64,000 nucleotides of DNA from contig NZ_JBPPLZ010000003.1 of the NCBI RefSeq assembly GCF_051535235.1, forward strand, positions 62,001-126,000, in the 5' to 3' direction. Positions 24,176 through 34,189 of the stretch are shown in pieces (positions within the stretch are counted from its first letter, which is position 1; every line of letters begins with the position of its first letter). This DNA comes from Nitrobacter sp051535235. Lineage in GTDB: Bacteria; Pseudomonadota; Alphaproteobacteria; Rhizobiales; Xanthobacteraceae. The notes beneath the pieces are model-generated. The model made no database searches. It saw only the letters and a program-made list of their open reading frames with translations, and had not been told where the DNA came from. The translations under genes were made by a program, and so were the position numbers.

Positions 24176-24190
24176 TTGACTTATGGTCAA
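24176..24190. promoter_or_regulatory. Inverted repeat TTGAC-N5-GTCAA upstream of a Crp/Fnr-type gene
   Basis: TTGACTTATGGTCAA is a perfect 5+5 palindrome in an AT-rich patch 229 bases before the regulator gene. It resembles FNR/FixK boxes (TTGA-N6-TCAA) but has one extra base between the half-sites, so identity as a FixK-type box is uncertain. Confidence 0.35.
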
Positions 24191-24418
24191 CGCTATATCT
24201 TTATAAATATACCGACGCAACGCATCCTGAATGCATGTCTAGAAGTGTTCGAATATGTTTGGCGAAGCAGGCGAGGCAATATCGGATTGGTTGATTTAGC
24301 GGCGCAAACAGGCGCGACGAGTCGAAGCGCGACCCGACGCAGCTTGCCTTTGGTCTTGCAAAGACCGAAACTGCGGCCGCCGGTTCAACGCTCCTGAAAG
24401 AACCAGCGACCGGGGACC

Positions 24419-25129
24419 ATGGCACAGAGACCAAAAAACGCCTTGTTGGCAAGCATACCGGACTCGGAATGGATCGAAATTCAGAAATTGTGCGAGCCCG
24501 TCAAGCTGCCGCTGGGCCGCGTGCTGTACGAACCCCGCGGCGCGTTCGATTACGTCTACTTCCCGGAGACGGCGATCATCTCCAACATCGCACCGCTCAA
24601 GACCGACAAGGCGGCCGAGACGTCGACGACAGGGCGTGAGGGAGTGATCAACGTCGGAGCCATCATGGGCGACGATCAATCGATGCATCGCGCCGTCGTT
24701 CAGGTGTCCGGTGACGGCATTCGTATTTCCTTTCACGACTTTCAGGATCTGCAATCACGCCTGCCTGTCTTTCGGCGCAAGCTCAACGCCTATTCGCGAG
24801 CGTTCCTCGCGCAGGTGATGCAGTCCGTCGCATGCAACGCCAGCCATACGCTGCTCCAGCGCAGCGCGCGATGGCTGCTGAAGTCCCACGATCGCGTCGA
24901 CGGTGATGAGCTTCGGCTCACCCAGCAATTCCTTGCCGAGTTGCTGGTGGTCAGCCGTGTGGCAGTGAACGCCGAGCTCAAGAAATTCCAGCAAATGAAA
25001 GTTCTCACATACAGTCGCGGCATCATCACGATACTGGACCGGGGACTTCTGGAGCGCACATCCTGCGAGTGCTATCGCGCCGTCCGGCGCGAATACGACA
25101 GGCTGCTGCCCGGCTCCTTCACCAAATAA
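24419..25129 (+). CDS. Crp/Fnr family transcriptional regulator
   Basis: 236 residues. The N-terminal cyclic-nucleotide-binding-like barrel (about 18-130) has LPLGRVLYEPRGAFDYVYFP and a following TGREGVINVGAIMG stretch. The C-terminal winged helix (about 150-225) has the recognition region LTQQFLAELLVVSRVAVN and a wing LTYSRGIITILDR. This subfamily, abundant in Bradyrhizobium and relatives, lacks the FNR cysteine cluster at the N-terminus. The two cysteines near the C-terminus (SCECY) are a common feature of the subfamily. The effector is unknown. The nearest upstream palindrome is at 24176. Confidence 0.9.
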   Translation: MAQRPKNALLASIPDSEWIEIQKLCEPVKLPLGRVLYEPRGAFDYVYFPETAIISNIAPLKTDKAAETSTTGREGVINVGAIMGDDQSMHRAVVQVSGDGIRISFHDFQDLQSRLPVFRRKLNAYSRAFLAQVMQSVACNASHTLLQRSARWLLKSHDRVDGDELRLTQQFLAELLVVSRVAVNAELKKFQQMKVLTYSRGIITILDRGLLERTSCECYRAVRREYDRLLPGSFTK

Positions 25130-25158
25130 AAAAAGCCAGCTATGTAAACTAGTTGGCT
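25127..25158 (-). terminator. Intrinsic terminator facing the minus strand
   Basis: A 9-bp stem AGCCAGCTA/TAGTTGGCT (one G-T pair) at 25134-25158 is flanked on its left by a run of seven A. Read on the minus strand, this is a stem followed by a T-run. On the plus strand the stem is followed by ATACGG, which is poor for termination. It overlaps the stop region of the regulator gene. Confidence 0.55.
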
Positions 25159-25213
25159 ATACGGTCACTGCTTCCATCGGTACACCAAATAAATCCAACA
25201 ATGGAGCGCACCG

Positions 25214-25459
25214 ATGCCGAGACACGTCTCATTTTACGATGAATCTCTGGGAAAGCAGATCGACGGTTCGTACACCTCTGACGGCAAGGTAATTCATGCC
25301 GGTTCGGGAACGCTGGGCGCCAAGAGCGCTCCGCTCGGCTATCTTGGCAATGCCAACACGTTTCCGGTCGATCAGGAAGGTCAGGACCTTCTGGCTCAGA
25401 AGCTGCTGAGCGAGCTGGCCCATCGTGAAGCGAAGAACGGCCACGCTCACGGTCACTAG
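25214..25459 (+). CDS. Small conserved-looking protein of unknown function (81 aa)
   Basis: ATG at 25214 has GGAG 8-9 bases upstream. The protein is soluble, with SFYDESLGKQIDGSYTSDG, a Gly-rich middle and a His-rich end (NGHAHGH). No known domain is recognised. Composition and a good ribosome binding site argue that it is translated. It lies between the Crp/Fnr gene and a gene-poor stretch. Confidence 0.6.
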   Translation: MPRHVSFYDESLGKQIDGSYTSDGKVIHAGSGTLGAKSAPLGYLGNANTFPVDQEGQDLLAQKLLSELAHREAKNGHAHGH

Positions 25460-25537
25460 GCTTTAAGTACGTAGCCGTTTGCTGCGGAGCCATTGAACTG
25501 GTCCCGCTGCGTGGGCGAGTGAAGTTACCGAAACTGA

Positions 25538-25693
25538 CTACTCCTCCTTGGTTTTGTGCGTTACAGCCGACGCTTTTTTCGAATGCTGCACCTTTCGAAT
25601 GGCGTCGACCGTTTCAAGCGGCAGGTAGCACTCGCTTGAATACGATACGCCTGTAACCGGCTTTACCTGACCCACGGCACTGCTCGTCGTCAC
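25538..25693 (-). CDS. Possible small protein (51 aa), weak
   Basis: On the minus strand a frame beginning at GTG 25693 encodes TTSSAVGQVKPVTGVSYSSE followed by a Lys-rich end. There is no clear ribosome binding site and no known domain. It is the only nearby frame that could use the minus-strand terminator at 25127-25158, but a plus-strand gene lies between them. Confidence 0.25.
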   Translation of the reverse strand: MTTSSAVGQVKPVTGVSYSSECYLPLETVDAIRKVQHSKKASAVTHKTKEE

Positions 25694-26811
25694 CCTTGAG
25701 GTGATCGACGGGCAGTGCTTTGGTGCGTCTCCATGTCTTCGCCGCGAGGCTACCGCACCCGTTGCAACGCAGAGTCCGGCCGGGTTCTTGCCCGTCGTCG
25801 CCCGCTGCACGCGGCGTCGCCCCGCGAACGCGGGGACCGACGATTCCCGGCGTCGTCGGCGATTTACCGTGGTGTTCGACTATCGCGTTTCGAGCGAATC
25901 ACGCCCTCGGGGGCGATCCGATGACGATACCGTTTGCGTCGATAAAACGTGTTAAATCAATACCATGCCGTCACTTCTGATTCTTCCGTCCGAAGCGGAG
26001 GTTTGGGTATCCAACTGCCGTGGCTCAGGCGCTCATGACCAGTAGCGGCCCGGCACATAGGGCACTGCGGTCGAAGGGATGGCCAACATTTGAATGTGAT
26101 TCGGGGGCTGGCGGACCGTGGCTTCGCCTGACCCCGCGCCAAGGCAAACCGATCAGGCCAGCCGTTCAAAACTGATCTCAATTCTCGCCGTTGTCCGATT
26201 CCCGACCGATCCCGGTAGAAGGCGGCCCAAGAAGGGCGGCCAATATCGTGGAACGATCATTGTTTAGAAGGGGATCCGGCCGAACGGCGACGCGGCCTGT
26301 CGCCGGTTTTCCGCGAAAGGGAATTCGCGCCAAGTGGCCGGTGATCAACGGGTAGAAGTGCTTCTGTGACGGCGGTTTAGCCTTGACTTGACGACTCGCG
26401 GTGGATAAAACCCGCCCACTTAACGGCAGGCGGTGAGTTACGCCAACGTCGGAACGGATCACCCTTTCTATCTGATTTGGTTGATAGAGACGGGCACCAA
26501 CCTCGACGAATGCTGCTCAGACGCTGCCGATGATAGCTAGGCAATGCCAGGACGACAGTCGTTCTCTTGAGCAAGTTCTCTCGAGATTGATTTCGGATGC
26601 ATGACCTCGGTGGAAACTGGCCGGTTCTTTCCGGCTGGCGTTGATCGCGGTCCTCTGTGGCGTCGAAGCGCTTCCCGTTCAGCGATGAACGGTTGGCGCG
26701 ATTTCGTTTTGCGTGAATCGTTTCATGCGTAGCGAGCGGGTGGGCGACAGCCCCGGACGAATCTGCGGAACCGCTTCGGGTTTCGCGTAAATATAAGGGT
26801 GAAGGCGAACG
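25694..26811. other. Gene-poor stretch upstream of rpsL
   Basis: About 1.1 kb without a supported gene. It contains a palindrome CCCCGCG-AA-CGCGGGG at 25820-25835, related to the repeat at 31123, and a possible promoter at 26383-26411. The final 400 bases are likely the untranslated leader of the str operon. Frames on the minus strand here are antisense readings without ribosome binding sites. Confidence 0.5.
26383..26411 (+). promoter_or_regulatory. Possible str operon promoter
   Basis: TTGACT and TAAAAC separated by exactly 17 bases, about 400 bases before rpsL. The -10 match is moderate, so this is tentative. Confidence 0.3.
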
Positions 26812-27183
26812 ATGCCGACGATCAACCAACTGATCGCAAGTCCGCGCGTCACACAGAAGTCGCGCAAGAAGGTGCCTGCGTTGCAGCAGTCGCCGCAGAA
26901 GCGCGGCGTGTGCACGCGTGTTTACACCACGACTCCGAAGAAGCCGAATTCGGCGCTGCGCAAGGTCGCCAAGGTGCGCCTGACCAACGGCTTCGAGGTC
27001 ATCGGTTATATTCCGGGCGAGGGGCATAACCTCCAGGAACATTCCGTGGTCATGATCCGCGGCGGCCGCGTCAAGGACTTGCCCGGCGTGCGCTACCACA
27101 TCCTCCGCGGCGTCCTCGATACCCAGGGCGTCAAGAATCGCAAGCAGCGTCGTTCGAAGTACGGCGCGAAGCGTCCGAAGTGA
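26812..27183 (+). CDS. rpsL: 30S ribosomal protein S12
   Basis: 123 residues, family length. It sits at the decoding centre and controls accuracy. Residues known to give streptomycin resistance when changed are the sensitive type: TTPKKPNSALRK (K42 region of E. coli) and GRVKDLPGVRYH (K87 region). First gene of the str operon (rpsL-rpsG-fusA-tuf). ATG at 26812 has GGTGAAGG 8-14 bases upstream. Confidence 0.98.
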   Translation: MPTINQLIASPRVTQKSRKKVPALQQSPQKRGVCTRVYTTTPKKPNSALRKVAKVRLTNGFEVIGYIPGEGHNLQEHSVVMIRGGRVKDLPGVRYHILRGVLDTQGVKNRKQRRSKYGAKRPK

Positions 27184-27197
27184 CCTGAGCGAAGCGA

Positions 27198-27280
27198 GGG
27201 TCATCCCGGGCGCGCGTCGCGAGCCTTGGGGATCGCCGAACAACAGACATGGATGGCCGGGACGAGCCCGGCCATGACGA
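27198..27280. repeat. Dispersed palindromic repeat (family B) between rpsL and rpsG
   Basis: GGTCATCCCGGGCGCG at the left and GGATGGCCGGGA...CCCGGCCATGACG at the right, the same pattern of outward TCAT/ATGA ends as at 4478-4569. Confidence 0.55.
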
Positions 27281-27307
27281 AAGAGAAAACGAAGTCAGGA
27301 CAGATCG

Positions 27308-27778
27308 ATGTCGCGTCGCCATTCTGCCGAAAAGCGTGAAGTGCTTCCCGATCCGAAGTTCGGAAACATCGTCATTACGAAGTTCATGAACTCGGTGATG
27401 TATGCCGGAAAGAAGTCGGTCGCCGAAAGCATCGTCTATGGCGCGCTCGACCTGATCGAGGCCAAGACCAAGCAGGGGCCGCTCACGGTGTTCGAGCAGG
27501 CGCTCGAGAACGTCATGCCGACCATCGAAGTGCGGTCGCGCCGCGTCGGTGGCGCCACCTATCAGGTGCCGGTGGAAGTCCGCTCGACCCGACGCCAGGC
27601 GCTCGGCATCCGCTGGCTGATCACCGCCGCGCGGGGACGCAATGAAAAGACGATGACGGAGCGGCTCTCGGCCGAGCTGCTCGACGCGTCGAACAATCGG
27701 GGCAGCGCGGTCAAGAAGCGCGAAGACGTGCACAAGATGGCGGAAGCCAACCGCGCGTTCTCGCACTATCGCTGGTAA
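27308..27778 (+). CDS. rpsG: 30S ribosomal protein S7
   Basis: 156 residues, family length. It nucleates assembly of the small-subunit head and contacts E-site tRNA. Conserved segments: MSRRHSAEKREVLPDPKFG at the start, the VGGATYQVPVEV strand and RWLITAARGR. In other bacteria S7 represses the str mRNA at the rpsL-rpsG junction; here that junction holds a repeat element. fusA starts 30 bases after the stop. Confidence 0.98.
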   Translation: MSRRHSAEKREVLPDPKFGNIVITKFMNSVMYAGKKSVAESIVYGALDLIEAKTKQGPLTVFEQALENVMPTIEVRSRRVGGATYQVPVEVRSTRRQALGIRWLITAARGRNEKTMTERLSAELLDASNNRGSAVKKREDVHKMAEANRAFSHYRW

Positions 27779-27808
27779 CGGCGACAACAGGAATTCAAGG
27801 ACAGCTCC

Positions 27809-29881
27809 ATGCCCCGCCAACATGCTATCGAGGATTACCGTAATTTCGGTATCATGGCGCATATCGACGCCGGCAAGACCACCACGACCGAGCGTATCCT
27901 TTATTACACCGGCAAGAGCCACAAGATCGGCGAAGTGCACGAAGGTGCCGCGACGATGGATTGGATGGCGCAGGAGCAGGAGCGTGGCATCACCATCACC
28001 TCCGCCGCGACCACTGCGTTCTGGGACGGCAAGCGGCTGAACATCATCGACACCCCGGGCCACGTCGACTTCACCATCGAGGTGGAGCGCTCCCTGCGCG
28101 TACTCGACGGCGCGGTGTGCGTGCTCGACTCCAATCAGGGCGTCGAACCGCAGACCGAGACCGTCTGGCGCCAGGGCGACAAGTACAAGGTGCCGCGCAT
28201 CGTCTTCTGCAACAAGATGGATAAGACCGGCGCCGACTTCTACAAGTGCATGGCCGACATCGTCGATCGTCTCGGCGCGCGCCCGGTGGCGCTGCAACTC
28301 CCGATCGGAGCGGAGAACAACTTCAAGGGCATGGTCGACCTCGTCCGCATGAAGGCGCTGGTCTTCAATCAGGACGCTCTTGGTTCGATGTACGATGTCG
28401 AGGAGATTCCTGCTGATCTCGCCGACAAGGCGAAAGAATATCGCGAGAAGCTGGTGGAAGCCGCCGTCGAACTCGACGACGACGCCATGGCCGCCTATCT
28501 CGACGGCACCGAGCCGGATGAAGCGACTCTCAAGGGGCTGATCCGCAAGGCTGTCATCACCGGCGCGTTCTATCCCGTGCTGTGCGGCACGGCGTTCAAG
28601 AACAAGGGCGTGCAGCCGCTGCTCGACGCTGTCGTCGCCTATCTGCCGTCGCCGCTCGACGTGCCCGCCATCAAGGGCATTGACGACAGGGGCAACGAGG
28701 TCGTCCGCCATGCCGACGACAAGGAGCCGATGGCTCTCCTGGCGTTCAAGATCATGGACGACCCGTTCGTCGGCACCATCACCTTCTGCCGCATCTATTC
28801 CGGCGTTCTCCAGAGCGGCACCGGCGTCATCAACTCGACGCGCGAGAAGAAGGAGCGCATCGGCCGCATGCTGCTGATGCATGCGAACAACCGCGAAGAC
28901 ATCAAGGAAGCCTACGCCGGCGATATCGTCGCGCTGGCCGGCCTGAAGGAAGCGCGCACCGGCGACACGCTGTGCGATCCGGCCCATCCCGTGATTCTTG
29001 AAAAGATGGAATTCCCCGATCCGGTCATCGAGATCGCGATCGAGCCGAAGTCCAAGGCCGACCAGGAAAAGCTCGGCGTCGCGCTGGCGAAGCTCGCGGC
29101 GGAGGATCCCTCGTTCCGCGTCTCCACCGATCAGGAGTCCGGCCAGACCATCCTCAAGGGCATGGGCGAACTCCATCTCGACATCAAGGTCGATATCCTC
29201 AAGCGCACCTACAAGGTCGACGCCAACATCGGCGCGCCGCAGGTGGCGTTCCGCGAGCGCGTCACCAAGCGCGTCGAGCACAGCTACACCCACAAGAAGC
29301 AGACCGGCGGCACCGGCCAGTTCGCCGCCGTCACGCTGATTGTCGAGCCGAGCGAGCCCGGCAAAGGCTACGAGTTCGAGTCGAAGATCGTCGGTGGCGC
29401 GGTGCCCAAGGAATACATTCCCGGCGTCGAGAAAGGCATCGAAAGCGTGCTTTCCTCGGGCGTGGTCGCAGGCTTCCCGGTGGTCGACGTCAAGGTGCAG
29501 CTCATCGACGGCAAGTTCCACGATGTCGACTCCTCGGCCCTAGCGTTCGAAATCGCGACCCGCGCCTGCTTCCGCGAGGCTTTGCAGCGGGGCAAGTCGG
29601 TGCTGCTCGAGCCGATCATGAAGGTCGAGGTGGTGACGCCGGAAGACTATACGGGTTCTGTGATCGGCGACCTCAATTCGCGGCGCGGCCAGATCCAGGG
29701 TCAGGACATGCGCGGCAACGCCAACGTCATCAACGCGATGGTGCCGCTCATGAACATGTTCGGTTACGTCAACAACCTGCGCTCGATGAGCCAGGGGCGC
29801 GCGACCTTTACCATGCAATTCGATCATTATGCTGAAGCGCCGGCGAACGTGTCGGCGGAAGTCCAGAAGAAGTTTGCCTGA
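27809..29881 (+). CDS. fusA: Elongation factor G
   Basis: 690 residues, full length. The GTPase domain has G1 AHIDAGKTTTTERI (from residue 17), the switch segment ERGITITSA, G3 DTPGHVDF and G4 NKMD. Domains II-V follow, with domain IV (PVVDVKVQLIDGKFHDVDSS) reaching into the decoding site. EF-G moves tRNAs and mRNA after peptide bond formation and, with the recycling factor, splits ribosomes. The L7/L12 stalk (gene at 7103) recruits it. Standard third gene of the str operon. Confidence 0.99.
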   Translation: MPRQHAIEDYRNFGIMAHIDAGKTTTTERILYYTGKSHKIGEVHEGAATMDWMAQEQERGITITSAATTAFWDGKRLNIIDTPGHVDFTIEVERSLRVLDGAVCVLDSNQGVEPQTETVWRQGDKYKVPRIVFCNKMDKTGADFYKCMADIVDRLGARPVALQLPIGAENNFKGMVDLVRMKALVFNQDALGSMYDVEEIPADLADKAKEYREKLVEAAVELDDDAMAAYLDGTEPDEATLKGLIRKAVITGAFYPVLCGTAFKNKGVQPLLDAVVAYLPSPLDVPAIKGIDDRGNEVVRHADDKEPMALLAFKIMDDPFVGTITFCRIYSGVLQSGTGVINSTREKKERIGRMLLMHANNREDIKEAYAGDIVALAGLKEARTGDTLCDPAHPVILEKMEFPDPVIEIAIEPKSKADQEKLGVALAKLAAEDPSFRVSTDQESGQTILKGMGELHLDIKVDILKRTYKVDANIGAPQVAFRERVTKRVEHSYTHKKQTGGTGQFAAVTLIVEPSEPGKGYEFESKIVGGAVPKEYIPGVEKGIESVLSSGVVAGFPVVDVKVQLIDGKFHDVDSSALAFEIATRACFREALQRGKSVLLEPIMKVEVVTPEDYTGSVIGDLNSRRGQIQGQDMRGNANVINAMVPLMNMFGYVNNLRSMSQGRATFTMQFDHYAEAPANVSAEVQKKFA

Positions 29882-29920
29882 TTGTCGCTGGCGACAGTCA
29901 ACGACTGAACGGAGAGTCAA

Positions 29921-31111
<1,191 letters not shown>

Positions 31112-31122
31112 CACACACTGAC

Positions 31123-31222
31123 TGTCGTCCCCCGCGAAAGCGGGGGACCCAGTATTTCGCGACGTCGCGTATGAACTGAGGCGCTAGTGTTTACTGGATC
31201 ACCCGCATTCGCAGGCGATGAC
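31123..31222. repeat. Dispersed palindromic repeat between tuf and rpsJ
   Basis: GTCCCCCGCGAAAGCGGGGGAC at the left folds on itself. The right end carries CACCCGCATTCGCAGGCGATGACA, a second imperfect palindrome, with an AT-richer centre. The CCCCGCGAA-type core recurs at 25820-25835. The right end stops 20 bases before the rpsJ start. Confidence 0.65.
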
Positions 31223-31241
31223 AGTCGAAAGAGATAAGCAG

Positions 31242-31550
31242 ATGAACGGCCAAAATATTCGCATCCGTCTCAAGGCGTTCGACCATCGGATTCTCGATAC
31301 GTCGACCCGCGAGATCGTGAACACCGCGAAACGCACCGGCGCGCAGGTCCGCGGACCGATCCCGCTGCCGACGCGGATCGAGAAGTTCACGGTCAACCGT
31401 TCGCCGCATGTCGACAAGAAGAGCCGCGAGCAGTTCGAGATGCGCACGCATAAGCGCCTTCTCGACATCGTCGATCCGACCCCGCAGACGGTCGATGCCT
31501 TGATGAAGCTTGATCTGGCCGCGGGTGTCGACGTCGAGATCAAGCTCTGA
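31242..31550 (+). CDS. rpsJ: 30S ribosomal protein S10
   Basis: 102 residues. ATG at 31242 is chosen because GAGATAAGCAG precedes it and the protein then begins [16 protein letters not shown], as in the family; an upstream ATG at 31218 would add eight atypical residues. S10 shapes the 30S head and, as NusE, binds NusB and the NusG KOW domain (nusG at 3943). The loop [14 protein letters not shown] is intact. First gene of the S10 operon. Confidence 0.97.
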
Positions 31551-31650
31551 CGACGCGGCAGCCCGCCGTTCCGGCAGGGCGCGCGGAAGTCGAAACGAAG
31601 TTTGGGAACAGTCCGAACGTTAGCGGACAGAAAGAACAGGAAGCACGCCG

Positions 31651-32397
31651 ATGCGCTCCGGAGTGATCGCACAAAAGGTCGGGATGACGCGGGTCTTCAC
31701 GGAGACCGGCGAGCATGTCCCTGTGACCGTGCTGAAGCTGAGCAATTGTCAGGTGTTGGGTCACCGGACCAGTGAGAAGAACGGCTACGTCGCGTTGCAG
31801 CTCGGCTCGGGCGTGCGCAAGACGGTCTATCTGCCGAAAGCGGAGCGCGGGCAGTTCGCGGTGGCCAAGGTCGAGCCGAAGCGCAAGGTCGCGGAATTCC
31901 GCGTGTCCGAGGATTCGCTGATTCCGGTCGGCGCTGAAATTCAGGCGGACCATTTCGTGGTCGGTCAGTTCGTCGATGTCACCGGCACCTCGGTCGGCAA
32001 GGGTTTCGCCGGCGGCATGAAGCGGTGGAACTTCGGCGGTCTGCGCGCCACGCACGGCGTGTCGGTCTCGCATCGTTCGATCGGTTCGACCGGCGGACGT
32101 CAGGATCCCGGCAAGACATTCAAGAACAAGAAGATGCCCGGCCACATGGGCGTCGATCGCATCACGACGCTCAATCTGCGCGTCGTCTCGACCGACGTGG
32201 AGCGCGGGCTGATCCTCGTCGAGGGCGCCGTTCCGGGCTCCAAGGGCGGCTGGATCGCGGTGCGTGACGCGGTCAAGAAGCCGTTGCCGAAGGAAGCGCC
32301 CAAGCCCGGCAAGTTCAAGGTTGCGAACGGCGGTGCGCAGGCTGCCGGCGATGACAAGGTCCCGGCGGATGCCCCGGCCGAGAAGGAGGGTGCATAA
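31651..32397 (+). CDS. rplC: 50S ribosomal protein L3
   Basis: 248 residues. It is an early assembly protein whose long loop reaches the peptidyl transferase centre; that loop holds SIGSTGGRQDPGKTFKNKKM. The glutamine in GGRQDP is the residue methylated by PrmB in other bacteria. The last 35-40 residues form a Lys/Pro/Ala tail ending PAEKEGA. It makes the protein longer than the roughly 210 residues of E. coli L3, an extension usual in Rhizobiales. rplD starts one base after the stop codon. Confidence 0.97.
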   Translation: MRSGVIAQKVGMTRVFTETGEHVPVTVLKLSNCQVLGHRTSEKNGYVALQLGSGVRKTVYLPKAERGQFAVAKVEPKRKVAEFRVSEDSLIPVGAEIQADHFVVGQFVDVTGTSVGKGFAGGMKRWNFGGLRATHGVSVSHRSIGSTGGRQDPGKTFKNKKMPGHMGVDRITTLNLRVVSTDVERGLILVEGAVPGSKGGWIAVRDAVKKPLPKEAPKPGKFKVANGGAQAAGDDKVPADAPAEKEGA

Positions 32398-32398
32398 C

Positions 32399-33019
32399 AT
32401 GGAACTGAACGTCACCACCCTCGAAGGCAAGGCCGCGGGCTCGGTCCAGCTCTCGGACGGGATTTTCGGTCTCGAGCCGCGCAAGGACCTGATCCAGCGC
32501 TGTGTCAACTGGCAGCTCGCCAAGCGTCAGGCCGGCACCCACAAGGCCAAGGGCCGCGCGGAAATCTGGCGCACCGGCAAGAAGATGTTCAAGCAGAAGG
32601 GCACCGGCAACGCCCGTCACGGCTCCGCCCGCGTCTCGCAGTTCCGCGGCGGCGGTCGCGCATTCGGTCCGGTCGTCCGCAGCCATGCGCACGATCTGCC
32701 GAAGAAGGTGCGCGCGCTGGCGCTGCGCCACGCGCTGTCGGCGAAGGCCAAGGACGGCGGTCTGATCGTCATCGACAGCGCCGAGCTGAAGGATGCCAAG
32801 ACCAAGGCGCTGATCGGCCACTTCTCGGGCCTCGGCCTGACCAGTGCGCTGATCGTGGACGGTGCCCAGGTTCATGCCGGGTTCGAAACCGCCGCGCGCA
32901 ATATTCCGAACATCGACGTGCTGCCGATCCAGGGCATCAACGTCTACGACATTCTGCGCCGTCAGAAGCTCGTTCTGACCAAGGCGGCGGTTGATGCGCT
33001 GGAGGCGCGCTTCAAATGA
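32399..33019 (+). CDS. rplD: 50S ribosomal protein L4
   Basis: 206 residues. ATG at 32399 (MELNVTTLEGKAAG) lies one base after the rplC stop, so translation is coupled. The exit-tunnel loop RTGKKMFKQKGTGNARHGS is present; this loop affects macrolide binding. In gammaproteobacteria L4 represses the S10 operon. The leader structure for that is not evident here, where a repeat element fills the space before rpsJ. Confidence 0.97.
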   Translation: MELNVTTLEGKAAGSVQLSDGIFGLEPRKDLIQRCVNWQLAKRQAGTHKAKGRAEIWRTGKKMFKQKGTGNARHGSARVSQFRGGGRAFGPVVRSHAHDLPKKVRALALRHALSAKAKDGGLIVIDSAELKDAKTKALIGHFSGLGLTSALIVDGAQVHAGFETAARNIPNIDVLPIQGINVYDILRRQKLVLTKAAVDALEARFK

Positions 33020-33312
33020 CAATCGATGCGAAGCATTACGATGTGATCGTCTCGCCGGTCATTACCGAAAAGGCGACGATGGCCTCCGAACACAACAAGG
33101 TCGTGTTCAAGGTGACACGCAAGGCGACCAAGCCGCAGATCAAGGAAGCGGTCGAGAAACTGTTCGACGTCAAGGTCAAGAACGTGAACACGCTGGTGCG
33201 CAAGGGCAAGACCAAGGTCTTCCGCGGCAGCCTGGGTTCGCAGTCGGACAGCAAGCGCGCGGTTGTGACCCTCGAAGAGGGCCACCGCATCGACGTCACC
33301 ACCGGACTCTGA
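33016..33312 (+). CDS. rplW: 50S ribosomal protein L23
   Basis: 98 residues. The start ATGA overlaps the rplD stop by four bases, a tight coupling. L23 lies at the tunnel exit and is the docking site for trigger factor and SRP. The conserved ends (VIVSPVITEKATM and VKNVNTLVRKGKTK) are intact. Confidence 0.97.
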   Translation: MTIDAKHYDVIVSPVITEKATMASEHNKVVFKVTRKATKPQIKEAVEKLFDVKVKNVNTLVRKGKTKVFRGSLGSQSDSKRAVVTLEEGHRIDVTTGL

Positions 33313-33340
33313 GGCGGAAACGGCTTTAAGGCGATAGATT

Positions 33341-34177
33341 ATGGCACTTAAAACATTCAATCCCACGACGCCGGGCCAACGCCAGTTGGTGATGGTCGAT
33401 CGTTCGGCCCTGTACAAGGGCAAGCCGGTCAAGAAGCTTACCGAGGGCAAGCGCGCCAAGGGCGGCCGCAACAACACCGGCCGCATCACCGTGCGGTTTC
33501 GCGGCGGCGGCCACAAGCAGGCCTACCGCAACGTCGATTTCAAGCGCGGGAAGGTGGACGTGCCGGCGGTCGTCGAGCGGCTCGAATACGACCCGAACCG
33601 CACCGCCTTCATCGCGCTGATCAAGTATCGGGACGGCGAGCAGGCTTACATTCTCGCGCCGCAGCGGTTGGCCGTCGGCGACACCGTCCTCGCCGGCAAC
33701 TATGTCGACGTCAAGCCGGGCAATGTCATGCCGCTCGGCAACATGCCCGTCGGCACGATTGTTCATAACGTCGAGATGAAGATCGGCAAGGGCGGCCAGC
33801 TTGCGCGCTCCGCCGGCACCTATGCCCAGATCGTCGGCCGCGACCAGGACTACGTCATCCTTCGCCTGAATTCAGGTGAGCAGCGCCTGGTGCACGGCCG
33901 TTGCCGCGGCGCCATCGGTGCGGTCTCGAATCCGGATCACATGAATATCTCGATCGGCAAGGCCGGCCGCACCCGCTGGATGGGTCGGCGCCCGCACAAC
34001 CGCGGCGTGGTCATGAACCCGATCGACCATCCGCACGGCGGCGGCGAAGGCCGCACCTCGGGCGGCCGTCACCCGGTGACGCCGTGGGGCAAGCCGACCA
34101 AGGGCAAGAAGACCCGTTCCAACAAGTCGACCAACAAGTTCATTCTCATCAGCCGCCACAAGCGGAAGAAGCAGTAA
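33341..34177 (+). CDS. rplB: 50S ribosomal protein L2
   Basis: 278 residues, full length. It is needed for subunit joining and peptide bond formation. The most conserved segment, NPIDHPHGGGEGRTSGG, contains the histidine near residue 230 that is essential in E. coli. Basic N- and C-terminal tails (KGRNNTGRITVRFRGGGHK; KKTRSNKSTNKF) bind rRNA. rpsS starts 12 bases downstream. Confidence 0.98.
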   Translation: MALKTFNPTTPGQRQLVMVDRSALYKGKPVKKLTEGKRAKGGRNNTGRITVRFRGGGHKQAYRNVDFKRGKVDVPAVVERLEYDPNRTAFIALIKYRDGEQAYILAPQRLAVGDTVLAGNYVDVKPGNVMPLGNMPVGTIVHNVEMKIGKGGQLARSAGTYAQIVGRDQDYVILRLNSGEQRLVHGRCRGAIGAVSNPDHMNISIGKAGRTRWMGRRPHNRGVVMNPIDHPHGGGEGRTSGGRHPVTPWGKPTKGKKTRSNKSTNKFILISRHKRKKQ

Positions 34178-34189
34178 GGAAAGCCGGAC

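Noticed and set aside
26377..27243. 288-codon minus-strand frame covering the rpsL region
   Set aside because: It runs antisense through rpsL and has no start signal.
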